DNA of 64,000 bases, taken from positions 26,117-90,116 of the forward strand of contig NZ_JBBEOG010000012.1 in NCBI RefSeq assembly GCF_037860835.1, given 5' to 3'. The position numbers were made by a program, and so were the translations under genes. The notes beneath the pieces were generated by a model. That model ran no database searches and was not told the origin of the DNA. It worked only from the letters and a program-made list of their open reading frames with translations. Shown here in pieces: positions 47,171 to 55,428 of this stretch (position 1 is the stretch's first letter; the number at the start of each line of letters is the position of its first letter). This DNA is from Aquipuribacter nitratireducens. GTDB lineage: Bacteria > Actinomycetota > Actinomycetes > Actinomycetales > JBBAYJ01.

Positions 47171-47710
47171 ATGACAGCCCAAGGGGACGAGGACGGGCCC
47201 GCCGAGGGCCGGGCGCCGCGCGTCAGCGTCCTGGACCGCTCGCAGTGCCTCGAGCACCTCGCCCGCACGAGCGCGGGTCGGGTGGCGTACCCGGCACCGG
47301 ACGGCACGGTCGCCGTGGTGCCGGTGGCGTACGTCCTCGACGGGGAGGACGTGGTCTTCCGGACGTCGAGCGGCAGCGGCGTCGACCGTGCCGCACGCGA
47401 GGGCGTGCTCACCTTCCAGGCCGACGAGGCGGACGTGCGGCGGCGGACCGGCTGGAGCGTGATGGTCGTCGGCCAGGTCGAGGTGCACCGCACCGGGGGC
47501 GGCGGCCGCCCGCCGGTCGGGGAGGACGCCGCCACCCTGCTGCGGCCGTGGGCCCCCGGCGTCAAGGACGTGTGGGTGCGCGTGCGGGCCGAGCGGCTGA
47601 GCGGTCGGCGGGTGGGCCCGGTGGGCAGCACGACGCAGCGCCCCCACGGTCCGCACGCGACGTGGCACGTCGCGTCCCGGTCGTGGGTCGTGCCCTACGA
47701 CGGTCGCTGA
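47171..47710 (+). CDS. Pyridoxamine 5'-phosphate oxidase-fold (FMN-binding split barrel) protein
   Basis: A 179-residue protein: VLDRSQCLEHLARTSAGRVA, VAVVPVAYVLDGEDVVFRTS, VLTFQADEADVRRRTGWSVM, VVGQVEVHR. This is the small FMN or F420-binding split barrel common in actinobacteria. Function unknown. It sits on the opposite strand between cysO and mec, so it interrupts the usual mec-cysO order. Confidence 0.88.
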   Translation: MTAQGDEDGPAEGRAPRVSVLDRSQCLEHLARTSAGRVAYPAPDGTVAVVPVAYVLDGEDVVFRTSSGSGVDRAAREGVLTFQADEADVRRRTGWSVMVVGQVEVHRTGGGGRPPVGEDAATLLRPWAPGVKDVWVRVRAERLSGRRVGPVGSTTQRPHGPHATWHVASRSWVVPYDGR

Positions 47711-47722
47711 GGCGCCCGCACC

Positions 47723-48133
47723 TCAGCCGTCGACGACCTCGACGGCCTCCTCACGCGCCTCCCCGTCGACGATGCGCCAGCTGCGCACCTCGTCCTGCGC
47801 GGGGTCGCGTGTCGAGACCAGGAGGTAGTGGGCGCCGGGCTCGGAGGCGAGGGCGATGTCGGTGCGCGACGGGACCGCCTCCGTGGCGGTGTGGGAGTGG
47901 TAGACGACGACGGGGTCCTCCTCGCGGGCGTCCATGTCCCGGTAGAGCGCGAGCAGCTCGCTGCTGTCGAACTCGTAGAACGTCGGCGAGCGGGCCGCGT
48001 TGAGCATGGGCACGAGCCGGCGGGGCTCGTCGCTGCCCTGCGGTCCGGCGACGACACCGCACGCCTCGTCGGGGTGGTCGCGACGCGCGTGGGCGACGAC
48101 CGCGTCGAGGAGGGACCGTCGGATGCGGAGCAC
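47723..48133 (-). CDS. mec: CysO-cysteine peptidase Mec (JAMM metalloprotease)
   Basis: A 136-residue JAMM protein. Glu near residue 21 in HPDEACGVVAG; metal motif H-S-H-x7-S-x2-D in VVYHSHTATEAVPSRTDIAL. In mycobacteria this zinc peptidase releases cysteine from CysO-Cys. GTG 48133 follows TACGCT (48140-48145) by six bases. It is in the cysO-cysM-murI cluster but split from cysO by a flavin-fold gene on the other strand. Confidence 0.94.
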   Translation of the reverse strand: MLRIRRSLLDAVVAHARRDHPDEACGVVAGPQGSDEPRRLVPMLNAARSPTFYEFDSSELLALYRDMDAREEDPVVVYHSHTATEAVPSRTDIALASEPGAHYLLVSTRDPAQDEVRSWRIVDGEAREEAVEVVDG

Positions 48134-48294
48134 GAGCGGAGCGTAGGCGCGGCACCACATCCACGCCGAACCGCGTCGTAGGTTGTTCAACTTGCCTGGC
48201 GGCGCGGTCGAGCGTCCCATGGAAGAGCGCAGGCGGGTCCACGCAGACGTGGGTCACCCGCTCCCCTGCTGCGCCCGACCGATGGAGGCACCCG

Positions 48295-49188
48295 ATGGTC
48301 GAAGAGCTGAGCCAGGCTCAGTACGACACCGTCTACAACTTCCTGTCCCTGGTGATCGCGAGCCAGCTGTTCACCGCGTTGTTCATCGTGATGAGCCTGC
48401 GACGGGTGCTCCCGAAGTACCGGGCGGCGCTCATCATCTCCGCGACGGTGTGCGGGATCGCCGCCTACCACTACTTCCGGATCTTCGACTCCTTCCGGGA
48501 GGCGTACGTCACGGACGCCGTCGGCGGCCAGGGCGTCTACACGCTGGCCGAGGGCGTCTCGTTCAACGTCGCCTACCGCTACGTCGACTGGCTCCTGACG
48601 GTCCCGCTCCTGCTGCTCGAGGCCATCGCCGTCCTGGCGCTCGCCCGGAAGACGCAGACCTCGCTGCTCGTCCGGCTCATCCCGGCCTCCGCGCTCATGA
48701 TCGTGCTCGGCTACCCCGGCGAGATCAGCGACGACGTCACGACGAAGATGATCTGGGGCGCGCTGTCGACGATCCCGTTCGCCTACATCCTCTACGTGCT
48801 CTTCGTCGAGCTCGGTCGCATCCTGGCCGGCGCCCCGAGGGAGATCGCGGTGACCGTGCGGAACCTCCGCCTGCTCCTGCTCGGCACGTGGGGCGTCTAC
48901 CCGATCGCCTACCTGTTCCCCGTGCTGGGGATCGAGGGCAGCGACGCGTTCGTCGCCCGGGAGGTCGGCTACTCGGTGGCGGACATCCTCGCGAAGGCGC
49001 TCTTCGCCCTCGTGATCTTCCGCATCGCCCGCCTCAAGAGCGCGTACGACGACCCGGACTACGCCGAGACGCACGACCCCACGACGCTCATGACCATCGA
49101 GGAGGTCGACGGCCGGCGCCCGACGGGGGTCGCTGAGCCGGAGACGGCGCGGACCGGGGAGCGCGAGCGGCGGGCCGCCCCGGCCTGA
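48295..49188 (+). CDS. Proton-pumping microbial rhodopsin (xanthorhodopsin/actinorhodopsin-like)
   Basis: A 297-residue seven-helix opsin. In helix C the motif is R95, D98 (Schiff-base counterion), T102 and E109 (proton donor) within YRYVDWLLTVPLLLLEA, the DTE pattern of light-driven H+ pumps. The retinal Lys is K234 in ADILAKALFALVIF, with D230 as second counterion. H59 in AYHYFR matches the conserved helix-B His. L106 at the tuning site suggests green absorption. A hydrophilic tail of about 45 residues follows helix G. GGAGG lies six bases before the ATG. No carotenoid or retinal gene is nearby. It interrupts the conserved clpS-mec cluster on the opposite strand. Confidence 0.95.
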   Translation: MVEELSQAQYDTVYNFLSLVIASQLFTALFIVMSLRRVLPKYRAALIISATVCGIAAYHYFRIFDSFREAYVTDAVGGQGVYTLAEGVSFNVAYRYVDWLLTVPLLLLEAIAVLALARKTQTSLLVRLIPASALMIVLGYPGEISDDVTTKMIWGALSTIPFAYILYVLFVELGRILAGAPREIAVTVRNLRLLLLGTWGVYPIAYLFPVLGIEGSDAFVAREVGYSVADILAKALFALVIFRIARLKSAYDDPDYAETHDPTTLMTIEEVDGRRPTGVAEPETARTGERERRAAPA

Positions 49189-49232
49189 GCCACGGTGCGC
49201 GTGCGGGCCCTCCGCCGCCCTCGACCCTGCTC

Positions 49233-49955
49233 TCAGCGGTCGAGGGCCCGCACGAGCATCTCCAGCAGCGCCGACAGGAAGTCGTACACCGCGATGCGGT
49301 ACGCCCGCAGGGCGCGCTCGCTGCCGGCGGGGTCGACGACCACGTCGTCGCCCTCCCCCGCGGCCACGGCCTCCGCCACGATCTCGGCCTCGTACGCGTC
49401 GAGCTCGCCGTGGAGGTCGTCGTCCTCGCCCACGGCGAGGAGGGTGCCGAGCGCGAGCCGGCAGTCGTTGAGCGCCGTGAGCCACGCCGCCGCGCGGCCG
49501 GGGTCGACGACGACACCGCCCTCCTGCCGCCGCAGCGTCACGAGGTCCGCGAGGACGGAGTCGATCGCGGCGACCTTCGCGTCCCGCACGCCGGTCCCGG
49601 CCAGGCGGCGGAACTCGGCGGCGGTGGCCTCGTCGTCGAGGGACGCGTCGGGCAGCAGCCGCCGCAGCACCGGGTCGTCGGGTCGCTCGTCGGCGCCGAC
49701 GTCGGCCCGCCCGGTCCCGTCCTCGCCCGTCGTCGGCATGTCGAGCCCTGCGACGATCGCGTCGAACTCGTCGTCCGGTCCTCCGACGGCCTCGGCCCCC
49801 GACGCCGCCTCGGCGGCGCCGCCGGTCACAGGTGGCTCCTCGCCCAGCAGGACGGCCCGCGTCTGCTCGAGCGCCTCCGCGACGACCCCCGCGTGGACGA
49901 CGTCGAGGTCGAAGGCGACGTGGCCGTCCCGGCGCCGCCGCACCATCGCGCTCAT
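49233..49955 (-). CDS. DUF2017 domain protein
   Basis: A 240-residue protein of the DUF2017 family. Recognisable parts are DPVLRRLLPDASLDDEATAA and EFRRLAGTGVRDAKVAAIDS, and AWLTALNDCRLALGTLLAVG towards the C-terminus. Acidic, soluble, no known activity. Always found next to clpS in actinobacteria, as here (stop of clpS 17 bases upstream). Start at ATG 49955 or 49946. Confidence 0.87.
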   Translation of the reverse strand: MSAMVRRRRDGHVAFDLDVVHAGVVAEALEQTRAVLLGEEPPVTGGAAEAASGAEAVGGPDDEFDAIVAGLDMPTTGEDGTGRADVGADERPDDPVLRRLLPDASLDDEATAAEFRRLAGTGVRDAKVAAIDSVLADLVTLRRQEGGVVVDPGRAAAWLTALNDCRLALGTLLAVGEDDDLHGELDAYEAEIVAEAVAAGEGDDVVVDPAGSERALRAYRIAVYDFLSALLEMLVRALDR

Positions 49956-49971
49956 CCGGCGGGCCACCGCG

Positions 49972-50316
49972 TCACGGCTCCTCCCGCTGCAGCGTCGCCC
50001 ACAACCCGTACCTGTGCATCGCGCTGACGTCGCCCTCCATCCGCTCCCGGCTGCCGGAGCTCACGACGGCACGGCCCTCGGTGTGGACCCGCATCATGAG
50101 CTCGTCGGCCTTCTCCTTGGAGTACCCGAAGTACGAGCGGAACACGTACGAGACGTACGACATGAGGTTGACGGGGTCGTTCCACACGATCGTCGTCCAT
50201 GTGCCGTGGCGCTGCTCGACGGGCTGCTCCGCGACAGCCGTCGCCGAGCCGGGGGCCTCGGGCGCCCCCGGTTCCGCCGCACGCACGGGGAGCGGGTGGG
50301 GCAGGACCGACGGCAC
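49972..50316 (-). CDS. clpS: ATP-dependent Clp protease adaptor ClpS
   Basis: A 114-residue adaptor. The N-terminus is a flexible 40-residue stretch; the ClpS core is WTTIVWNDPVNLMSYVSYVF, GYSKEKADELMMRVHTEGRA and HRYGLWATL. It delivers N-degron substrates to ClpCP. GTG 50316 is seven bases after TACGCT (50324-50329), which points to a leaderless transcript. Divergent from the nicotinate phosphoribosyltransferase gene. Confidence 0.94.
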   Translation of the reverse strand: MPSVLPHPLPVRAAEPGAPEAPGSATAVAEQPVEQRHGTWTTIVWNDPVNLMSYVSYVFRSYFGYSKEKADELMMRVHTEGRAVVSSGSRERMEGDVSAMHRYGLWATLQREEP

Positions 50317-50323
50317 GCCCCAC

Positions 50324-50343
50324 AGCGTAGGCGCGGCTAGCGT
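50324..50343. promoter_or_regulatory. Back-to-back -10 elements for clpS and the nicotinate phosphoribosyltransferase gene
   Basis: TACGCT on the minus strand (50329-50324) lies seven bases from the clpS GTG. TAGCGT on the plus strand (50338-50343) lies seven bases from the GTG at 50351. The two hexamers are only eight bases apart, so the polymerase sites must overlap. Confidence 0.55.
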
Positions 50344-50350
50344 GGCGGTC

Positions 50351-51649
50351 GTGCGCGTCCCCGCCCTCGCCACCGACCGCTACGAGCTGACGATGGTGCA
50401 GGCCGCGCTGGCCGCCGGGACCGCGGACCGCGAGTGCGTGTTCGAGGTCTTCGGGCGCAGGCTGCCCTCCGGGCGGCGCTTCGGGGTCGTCGCCGGCATG
50501 TCGCGGGTGCTCGAGGTGCTCGAGGGCCTGCGCTTCGACGACGCCGACCTCGAGGCGCTGCGGTCCGGCGGCGTCGTCGACGACCGCACGTGCGAGTGGC
50601 TGGCCCGCTACCGCTTCGACGGCGACGCGGTCGCCTACCCGGACGGCGAGGTCCACGTGCCCGGCTCGCCCCTGCTGCAGGTGCGGGCCTCCTTCGCCAC
50701 CGGCGTCGTCCTCGAGACCGTCGTGCTGAGCGTCCTCAACCACGACTGCGCCGTCGCCGGCGCCGCCGCCCGCATGGTCGTCGCCGCGGAGGACCGCCCC
50801 ATCGTCGAGATGGGGTCCCGGCGCACCCACGAGCACGCTGCCGTCGACGCCGCCCGCGCCGCCCACCTCGCGGGGTTCACGTCGACGAGCAACCTCGAGG
50901 CCGGCGTGCGGTTCGGCGTGCCGACGGCGGGCACGAGCGCCCACGCCTTCGTGCTCCTCCACGACTCCGAGCGCGAGGCCTTCGCCGCCCAGGTCGCCGC
51001 GCAGGGACCGGGCACGACGCTCCTCGTCGACACGTTCGACATCGCCGAGGGGATCCGCGCGGCGGTCGAGGTCGCGGGCACGTCGCTGGGCGGCGTGCGG
51101 ATCGACTCCGGCGACCTCGCCGTGCACGCGCGCTTCGCCCGCCGCCTGCTCGACGACCTGGGCGCGACCGGCACCAAGGTCGTCGTCTCCGGCGACCTCG
51201 ACGAGCACGGCATCGCGCGGCTGTCGGGCGCCCCGGTCGACGTGTACGGCGTCGGGACCTCCGTCGTCACCGGTTCCGGAGCCCCCACCGCCGGCCTCGT
51301 CTACAAGCTCGTCGAGGTCGACGGCCGACCGGTCGCGAAGCGCTCGACGGGCAAGGCCACGCACGCCGGGGCGCACCGCGTCGTGCGGCGCCACCGCGCC
51401 TCGGGGGTCGCGACGGAGGAGGTGCTCGTGGCGGGCGGCGCCGACGTCGACGAGCGTCCCGGCGACCGCTCGCCGCAGGTGGCACTCCTGCGACGCGGGC
51501 AGCGCACGGACGACACCGCGGACTCGGTCGACCTCGAGGCGGCCCGGCGGCGGCTCCGGGAACGGCTGTCGACGACCCTGCCGTGGGACGCGCTGTCGCT
51601 GTCCGAGGGCGACGCGGCGTTCCCGACGACGTACGTTGGGGAGGCATGA
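50351..51649 (+). CDS. pncB: Nicotinate phosphoribosyltransferase
   Basis: A 432-residue enzyme. ALATDRYELTMVQAALAAGT at the start, VVEMGSRRTHEHAAV-like region (IVEMGSRRTHEHAAVDAARA), TSTSNLEAGVRFGVPTAGTS, GVRIDSGDLAVHARFARRLL and GVGTSVVTGSGAPTAGLVYK. It turns nicotinate and PRPP into nicotinate mononucleotide in NAD salvage. The stop overlaps the ATG of the next gene, a nicotinamidase, which makes its substrate. Confidence 0.95.
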   Translation: MRVPALATDRYELTMVQAALAAGTADRECVFEVFGRRLPSGRRFGVVAGMSRVLEVLEGLRFDDADLEALRSGGVVDDRTCEWLARYRFDGDAVAYPDGEVHVPGSPLLQVRASFATGVVLETVVLSVLNHDCAVAGAAARMVVAAEDRPIVEMGSRRTHEHAAVDAARAAHLAGFTSTSNLEAGVRFGVPTAGTSAHAFVLLHDSEREAFAAQVAAQGPGTTLLVDTFDIAEGIRAAVEVAGTSLGGVRIDSGDLAVHARFARRLLDDLGATGTKVVVSGDLDEHGIARLSGAPVDVYGVGTSVVTGSGAPTAGLVYKLVEVDGRPVAKRSTGKATHAGAHRVVRRHRASGVATEEVLVAGGADVDERPGDRSPQVALLRRGQRTDDTADSVDLEAARRRLRERLSTTLPWDALSLSEGDAAFPTTYVGEA

Positions 51650-52251
51650 CGGACCCCTCGGACGTCGGCTACGACGCCACCACGGCCCTCGTGGTCGTCG
51701 ACCTCCAGAACGACTTCGCGGACCCTGCGGGCGGCCTCCACGTCGCCGGTGGCGAGGACCTCGCCGCCGCGCTCGGCCCGCACCTGGTCGCGGCCCGGGC
51801 CGCGGGCGCCCTCGTCGTCCTCACCCAGGACTGGCACCCGCCGCGCACGCCGCACTTCGACACCGACGGCGGTCCCTGGCCGGTGCACTGCGTGGCAGGC
51901 ACGTGGGGCGCGGAGCTCGTCGACGGGCTCGACGTCCACGCCGACGACCCGGTCGTCCGCAAGGGCACCGGCGGCGAGGACGGCTACTCCGGCTTCTCGG
52001 TCCGCGACCCGGTCTCCGGCGAGGTCGACCGGACCGAGCTGCAGGGCCACCTCGAGCGCCACGGCGTCCGCCGCGTCGTCGTCACCGGTCTGGCGGGCGA
52101 CGTGTGCGTGGCGGCGACCGCGCACGACGCGCTCGCGCTCGGCTACGAGACGCTCTACCCGCTCGACCTCACCCGCTTCGTCGAGCGGCAGCCGGGCGAC
52201 GGCGAGCGCACCGTTACCCGGCTGCGGGAGGCCGGCGCCCGGGTGCTGTGA
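51646..52251 (+). CDS. pncA: Nicotinamidase (isochorismatase family)
   Basis: A 201-residue amidohydrolase with the triad Asp in LVVVDLQNDFADP, Lys in VVRKGTGG and Cys in GLAGDVCVAATAHDA, plus metal ligands in TQDWHPPRTPHF. It converts nicotinamide to nicotinate, feeding the phosphoribosyltransferase in the same operon. ATG 51646 has a GGGGAGG ribosome site. Overlaps the previous stop by four bases. Confidence 0.95.
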   Translation: MTDPSDVGYDATTALVVVDLQNDFADPAGGLHVAGGEDLAAALGPHLVAARAAGALVVLTQDWHPPRTPHFDTDGGPWPVHCVAGTWGAELVDGLDVHADDPVVRKGTGGEDGYSGFSVRDPVSGEVDRTELQGHLERHGVRRVVVTGLAGDVCVAATAHDALALGYETLYPLDLTRFVERQPGDGERTVTRLREAGARVL

Positions 52252-52261
52252 CGCAGCGGGA

Positions 52262-54061
52262 TCAGCCGGTGAGGAGCCAGCGGCGCACGGTGTCGACGCG
52301 GGCCCGGACCTGGCCGAGGTCCGCCTCGGGCACGGCCGGGCCGCCGCACGTGGTCCGCAGCCGGGCGTGGACGACGGCGTGGGGGCTGCCCGTGCGACGC
52401 GCGTAGGCACCGACGAGGCCGTTGAGCTCGCGGCGCGCGGCCGCGACCGCGCGGTGGTCGACGACGACCTCGGCCGCATCGGCGGCGGGCGACGGCCGGG
52501 CCGGGCGCCGGCGCAGGTGCGCCCCCATCTCGTCGGCCTCCACGAGACCCGGCAGGGCGAGCAGCGCCTGCTCGCCGTCGCTGCCCTCGTCGTCGGCCCA
52601 CGTCGCGTGGTTGGAGAACTCGTCGCCGTCCCACACCGCCCGGTCGAACGCCGCGTCGGACTCCAGCGCCTGGAACGGCAGCTCCTCCGCCCCCGGCGCG
52701 TTCCGCTCGGTCCGCGCCTCCGCCAGCAGGTCCTCCTCCGGCGCCCACAGGTCGTCGCCGTCCGCCGCCCGTGGGCGGTCGAGGACGTGGTCGCGCGCGA
52801 CCTCGAGCTCGGCGGCGTAGCGCAGCAGCTGCGGCACGCTCGGCAGGAACACCGAGGCGGTCTCCCCGCGACGGCGGGCCCGGACGAAGCGGCCGACGGC
52901 CTGGGCGAAGAACAGCGGCGTCGCGGTCGTCGTCGCCCACACCCCGACCGACAGCCGGGGCACGTCGACGCCCTCGGACACCATCCGGACCGCGACCATC
53001 CACCGCGGGCCCTCGGGCCCGGCGGCGGCGAACGACTCGATGCCGGCGGAGGCGTCGGGGTCGTCGGACAGCACCACGGTGGGCGGGGCCCCGGTCAGCT
53101 CGCGGAGGATGCCCGCGTACGCCCGCGCGGAGGCCTGGTCGCTCGCGATCACGAGGCCACCGGCGTCCGGCACCGTCCGCCGCACCTCGGCGAGGCGACG
53201 GTCGGCGGCCCGGAGCACGGCCGGCACCCACTGCCCCTGGGGGTCGAGCGCCGTCCGGAGCGCCTGGGCCGTGAGGTCCTTCGTCAGCGGTTCCCCGAGC
53301 CGCGCGGCGACCTCGTCGCCCGCTCGGGTCCGCCACCGCATGTTGCCCGCGTAGGCGAGGAAGAGGACCGGCCGCACGACGCCGTCGGCGAGGGCCTCGC
53401 CGTAGCCGTAGAGGTGGTCGGGGCGGGAGCGACGGGACCCGTCGGCCTCCTGCACGTACGTGACGAACGGGATCGGGTTGGCGTCGGAGCGGAACGGGGT
53501 GCCGCTGAGCGCCAGACGCCGCTCGGCGTCCTCGAAGGCCGTCGCGACGCCCTCGCCCCAGGAGCGCGCGTCGCCCGCGTGGTGGATCTCGTCGAGGACC
53601 ATGAGGGTGCGACGGGCCCGGCAACGGGCGGCGAAGGCGTGCGGGCGCAACCCCACCTGGGCGTACGTCACGACGCCACCGTCGAACCCGGCCGTGCCGG
53701 CGCCCGTGGAGCGGAACGACGGGTCGAGGCGGATGCCGACCCGGCTCGCGGCGTCCGCCCACTGGGTCTTGAGGTGCTCGGTCGGGCACACCACGACGAC
53801 CCGCTCGACGGTGCGGCGCTGCAGCAGCTCCGTCGCCACGCGGAGGGCGAACGTCGTCTTGCCCGCGCCGGGCGTCGCCGCCGCGAGGAAGTCGCGCGGG
53901 CCCCGGGCGAGGTAGCGGTCGAGGGCGTCGCGCTGCCACGCCCGCAGCGCACCGGCGGTGCCCCACGCGGCCCGCTCGGGGAAGGCCGGGGACAGCTGCG
54001 CCGCGGCCGCGGCGCTCGGGTGCTCGGGGGTGTGGTGGACGCTCGGGCGGGCCTGGCTCAG
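52262..54061 (-). CDS. DEAD/DEAH-box helicase (SF2)
   Basis: A protein of about 599 residues: RAWQRDALDRYLARGPRDFL, Walker A AATPGAGKTTFAL, VVVCPTEHLKTQW, DEAH-type box LMVLDEIHHAGD, LALSGTPFR and the C-terminal helicase motif (VSEGVDVPRLSVGVW; AQAVGRFVRARR). The frame has no ATG/GTG near the expected start; a CTG at 54061 overlapping the DUF3039 stop, or a GTG further upstream inside that gene, must be used. It probably unwinds or remodels nucleic acid. Next to DUF3039 as in other actinobacteria. Confidence 0.91.
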   Translation of the reverse strand: MSQARPSVHHTPEHPSAAAAAQLSPAFPERAAWGTAGALRAWQRDALDRYLARGPRDFLAAATPGAGKTTFALRVATELLQRRTVERVVVVCPTEHLKTQWADAASRVGIRLDPSFRSTGAGTAGFDGGVVTYAQVGLRPHAFAARCRARRTLMVLDEIHHAGDARSWGEGVATAFEDAERRLALSGTPFRSDANPIPFVTYVQEADGSRRSRPDHLYGYGEALADGVVRPVLFLAYAGNMRWRTRAGDEVAARLGEPLTKDLTAQALRTALDPQGQWVPAVLRAADRRLAEVRRTVPDAGGLVIASDQASARAYAGILRELTGAPPTVVLSDDPDASAGIESFAAAGPEGPRWMVAVRMVSEGVDVPRLSVGVWATTTATPLFFAQAVGRFVRARRRGETASVFLPSVPQLLRYAAELEVARDHVLDRPRAADGDDLWAPEEDLLAEARTERNAPGAEELPFQALESDAAFDRAVWDGDEFSNHATWADDEGSDGEQALLALPGLVEADEMGAHLRRRPARPSPAADAAEVVVDHRAVAAARRELNGLVGAYARRTGSPHAVVHARLRTTCGGPAVPEADLGQVRARVDTVRRWLLTG

Positions 54062-54369
54062 CGGTCCTGCCCCGAGCCCTCGTCGTCGCCGCCGCCGCGC
54101 AGACCCTCGTAGATCTCCTTGCACGTGGGGCACACGGGGAACTTCTTCGGGTCCCGGCTCGGCACCCACACCTTCCCGCAGAGCGCGGTCAGCGGCTCCC
54201 CCGTCACCGCGCTGGCGACGATCTTGTCCTTCTTCACGTAGTGCGCGAAGCGCTCGTGGTCGCCGGGCTCGGCCGGCTCGACGGTGCGCTCCTGCTCCAG
54301 CACCGCCGTGCCCGCCGGCTGCCGGCCGGGCTCGGGCGGTGGTGCGGACGGGAAGGACGGCTCCGACAT
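54058..54369 (-). CDS. DUF3039 domain protein (zinc-ribbon-like)
   Basis: A 103-residue protein: FAHYVKKDKIVASAVTGEPL, LCGKVWVPSRDPKKFPVCPT and CKEIYEGLRGG. Cys-x-n-CPTC gives a zinc-ribbon-like metal site. ATG 54369 lies seven bases after a TACACT hexamer. It is upstream of and overlapping the helicase gene. Function unknown. Confidence 0.88.
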   Translation of the reverse strand: MSEPSFPSAPPPEPGRQPAGTAVLEQERTVEPAEPGDHERFAHYVKKDKIVASAVTGEPLTALCGKVWVPSRDPKKFPVCPTCKEIYEGLRGGGDDEGSGQDR

Positions 54370-54507
54370 GGCGTCGAGTGTAGGACCCCCATCCGCTCCG
54401 GGGCCCGGCTCCGGACCACTGTGGACAGGACCTGCTGCGCACGCGCGACTCCGGCCTCTACGGTCGGAGCACGTGACGTGCGCGACCGCTCAGGGGAGGA
54501 GCCGATC

Positions 54508-55398
54508 GTGAGCCGCGGCAGCATCGACATCGACGCCCAGCTCGACCGCATGGAGGCCGAGGGCGCGATCGCCGTCGACTCCGTCGACTTCGGCGTCCCG
54601 GACGCCACGGCGGTCCGCCGTGAGCTCGGCTCGACCCTCGACTACTTCGCCCGGGTCGAGCGGGAGGTGGAGCGCAACGTCCTGGAGCTGCAGGTGCTGC
54701 TGCCGCAGGCCGACGACCGCACCCGGCGCTTCATGCGGGTGTGGGAGGAGCAGGAGCTGCCGCACGGGTGGATCTTCGACCGGCTGCAGCGCGAGCTGGG
54801 CCTGCCGGAGTCGACGCCGAACCTCAACCACATCAGCCGCTCCCTGCGCCTCGGCGGCGTGCTCGGGCACGTGCCGGGGGTGCACGACGCCCTGATGTTC
54901 CTCTACTTCTCCATCGGCGCCATGCACGAGCGCCTCACCGCCGTCGGCTACGACCTGCTGAAGGAGCGGCTGCTCCACCTCGGCGCACGCGGGTTCGCCG
55001 AGACCGCCGTCGCCCCGATCCGCGGGCAGGAGTCGACCCACTACGCGTACTACCGCAACTCCGCCCTGCTGCAGCGGGAGCGGCTGGCCGACTGGCAGCT
55101 CCACCTGTGCCGCATCGTCCGCACGCGCACGTACCACCCGATCGGGGCGACCACGCCGTCGAACCGCGCCGACTTCGGCGGCGTCGCCGTCCACCTCAGC
55201 GGCTCCGACGACGTCGACCGCTTCGCGGTGCCCGTGCAGCGTGTCGCGCAGGAGCTCCTCGTGCGGCAGCGGGACGGCCTGCGCCTGCCGGCGTTCGTCG
55301 CCCGCGGGCTGCGCGAGTCCGTCGCGGCCTTCCGTGCGCGCGAGTCCGGGCACCGCCCGGACCGCGACGAGGACCTCGACGGGCTCGTGCCGGCGTGA
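54508..55398 (+). CDS. Ferritin-like diiron protein (acyl-ACP desaturase-like)
   Basis: A 296-residue, mostly helical protein. Two ExxH motifs are visible: ELPH in MRVWEEQELPHGWIFDRLQR (about residue 78) and ESTH in PIRGQESTHYAYYRNSALLQ (about 174). Further acidic residues in REVERNVLELQVLL and AMHERLT could complete a diiron site. This layout resembles acyl-ACP desaturase/ferritin-like enzymes. GTG at 54508 with a GGGGAGGAG ribosome site. It stands alone between divergent and convergent neighbours. Activity unknown. Confidence 0.7.
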   Translation: MSRGSIDIDAQLDRMEAEGAIAVDSVDFGVPDATAVRRELGSTLDYFARVEREVERNVLELQVLLPQADDRTRRFMRVWEEQELPHGWIFDRLQRELGLPESTPNLNHISRSLRLGGVLGHVPGVHDALMFLYFSIGAMHERLTAVGYDLLKERLLHLGARGFAETAVAPIRGQESTHYAYYRNSALLQRERLADWQLHLCRIVRTRTYHPIGATTPSNRADFGGVAVHLSGSDDVDRFAVPVQRVAQELLVRQRDGLRLPAFVARGLRESVAAFRARESGHRPDRDEDLDGLVPA

Positions 55399-55428
55399 CG
55401 CCGTGACCGGGCCGGTCGACGACGTCGA

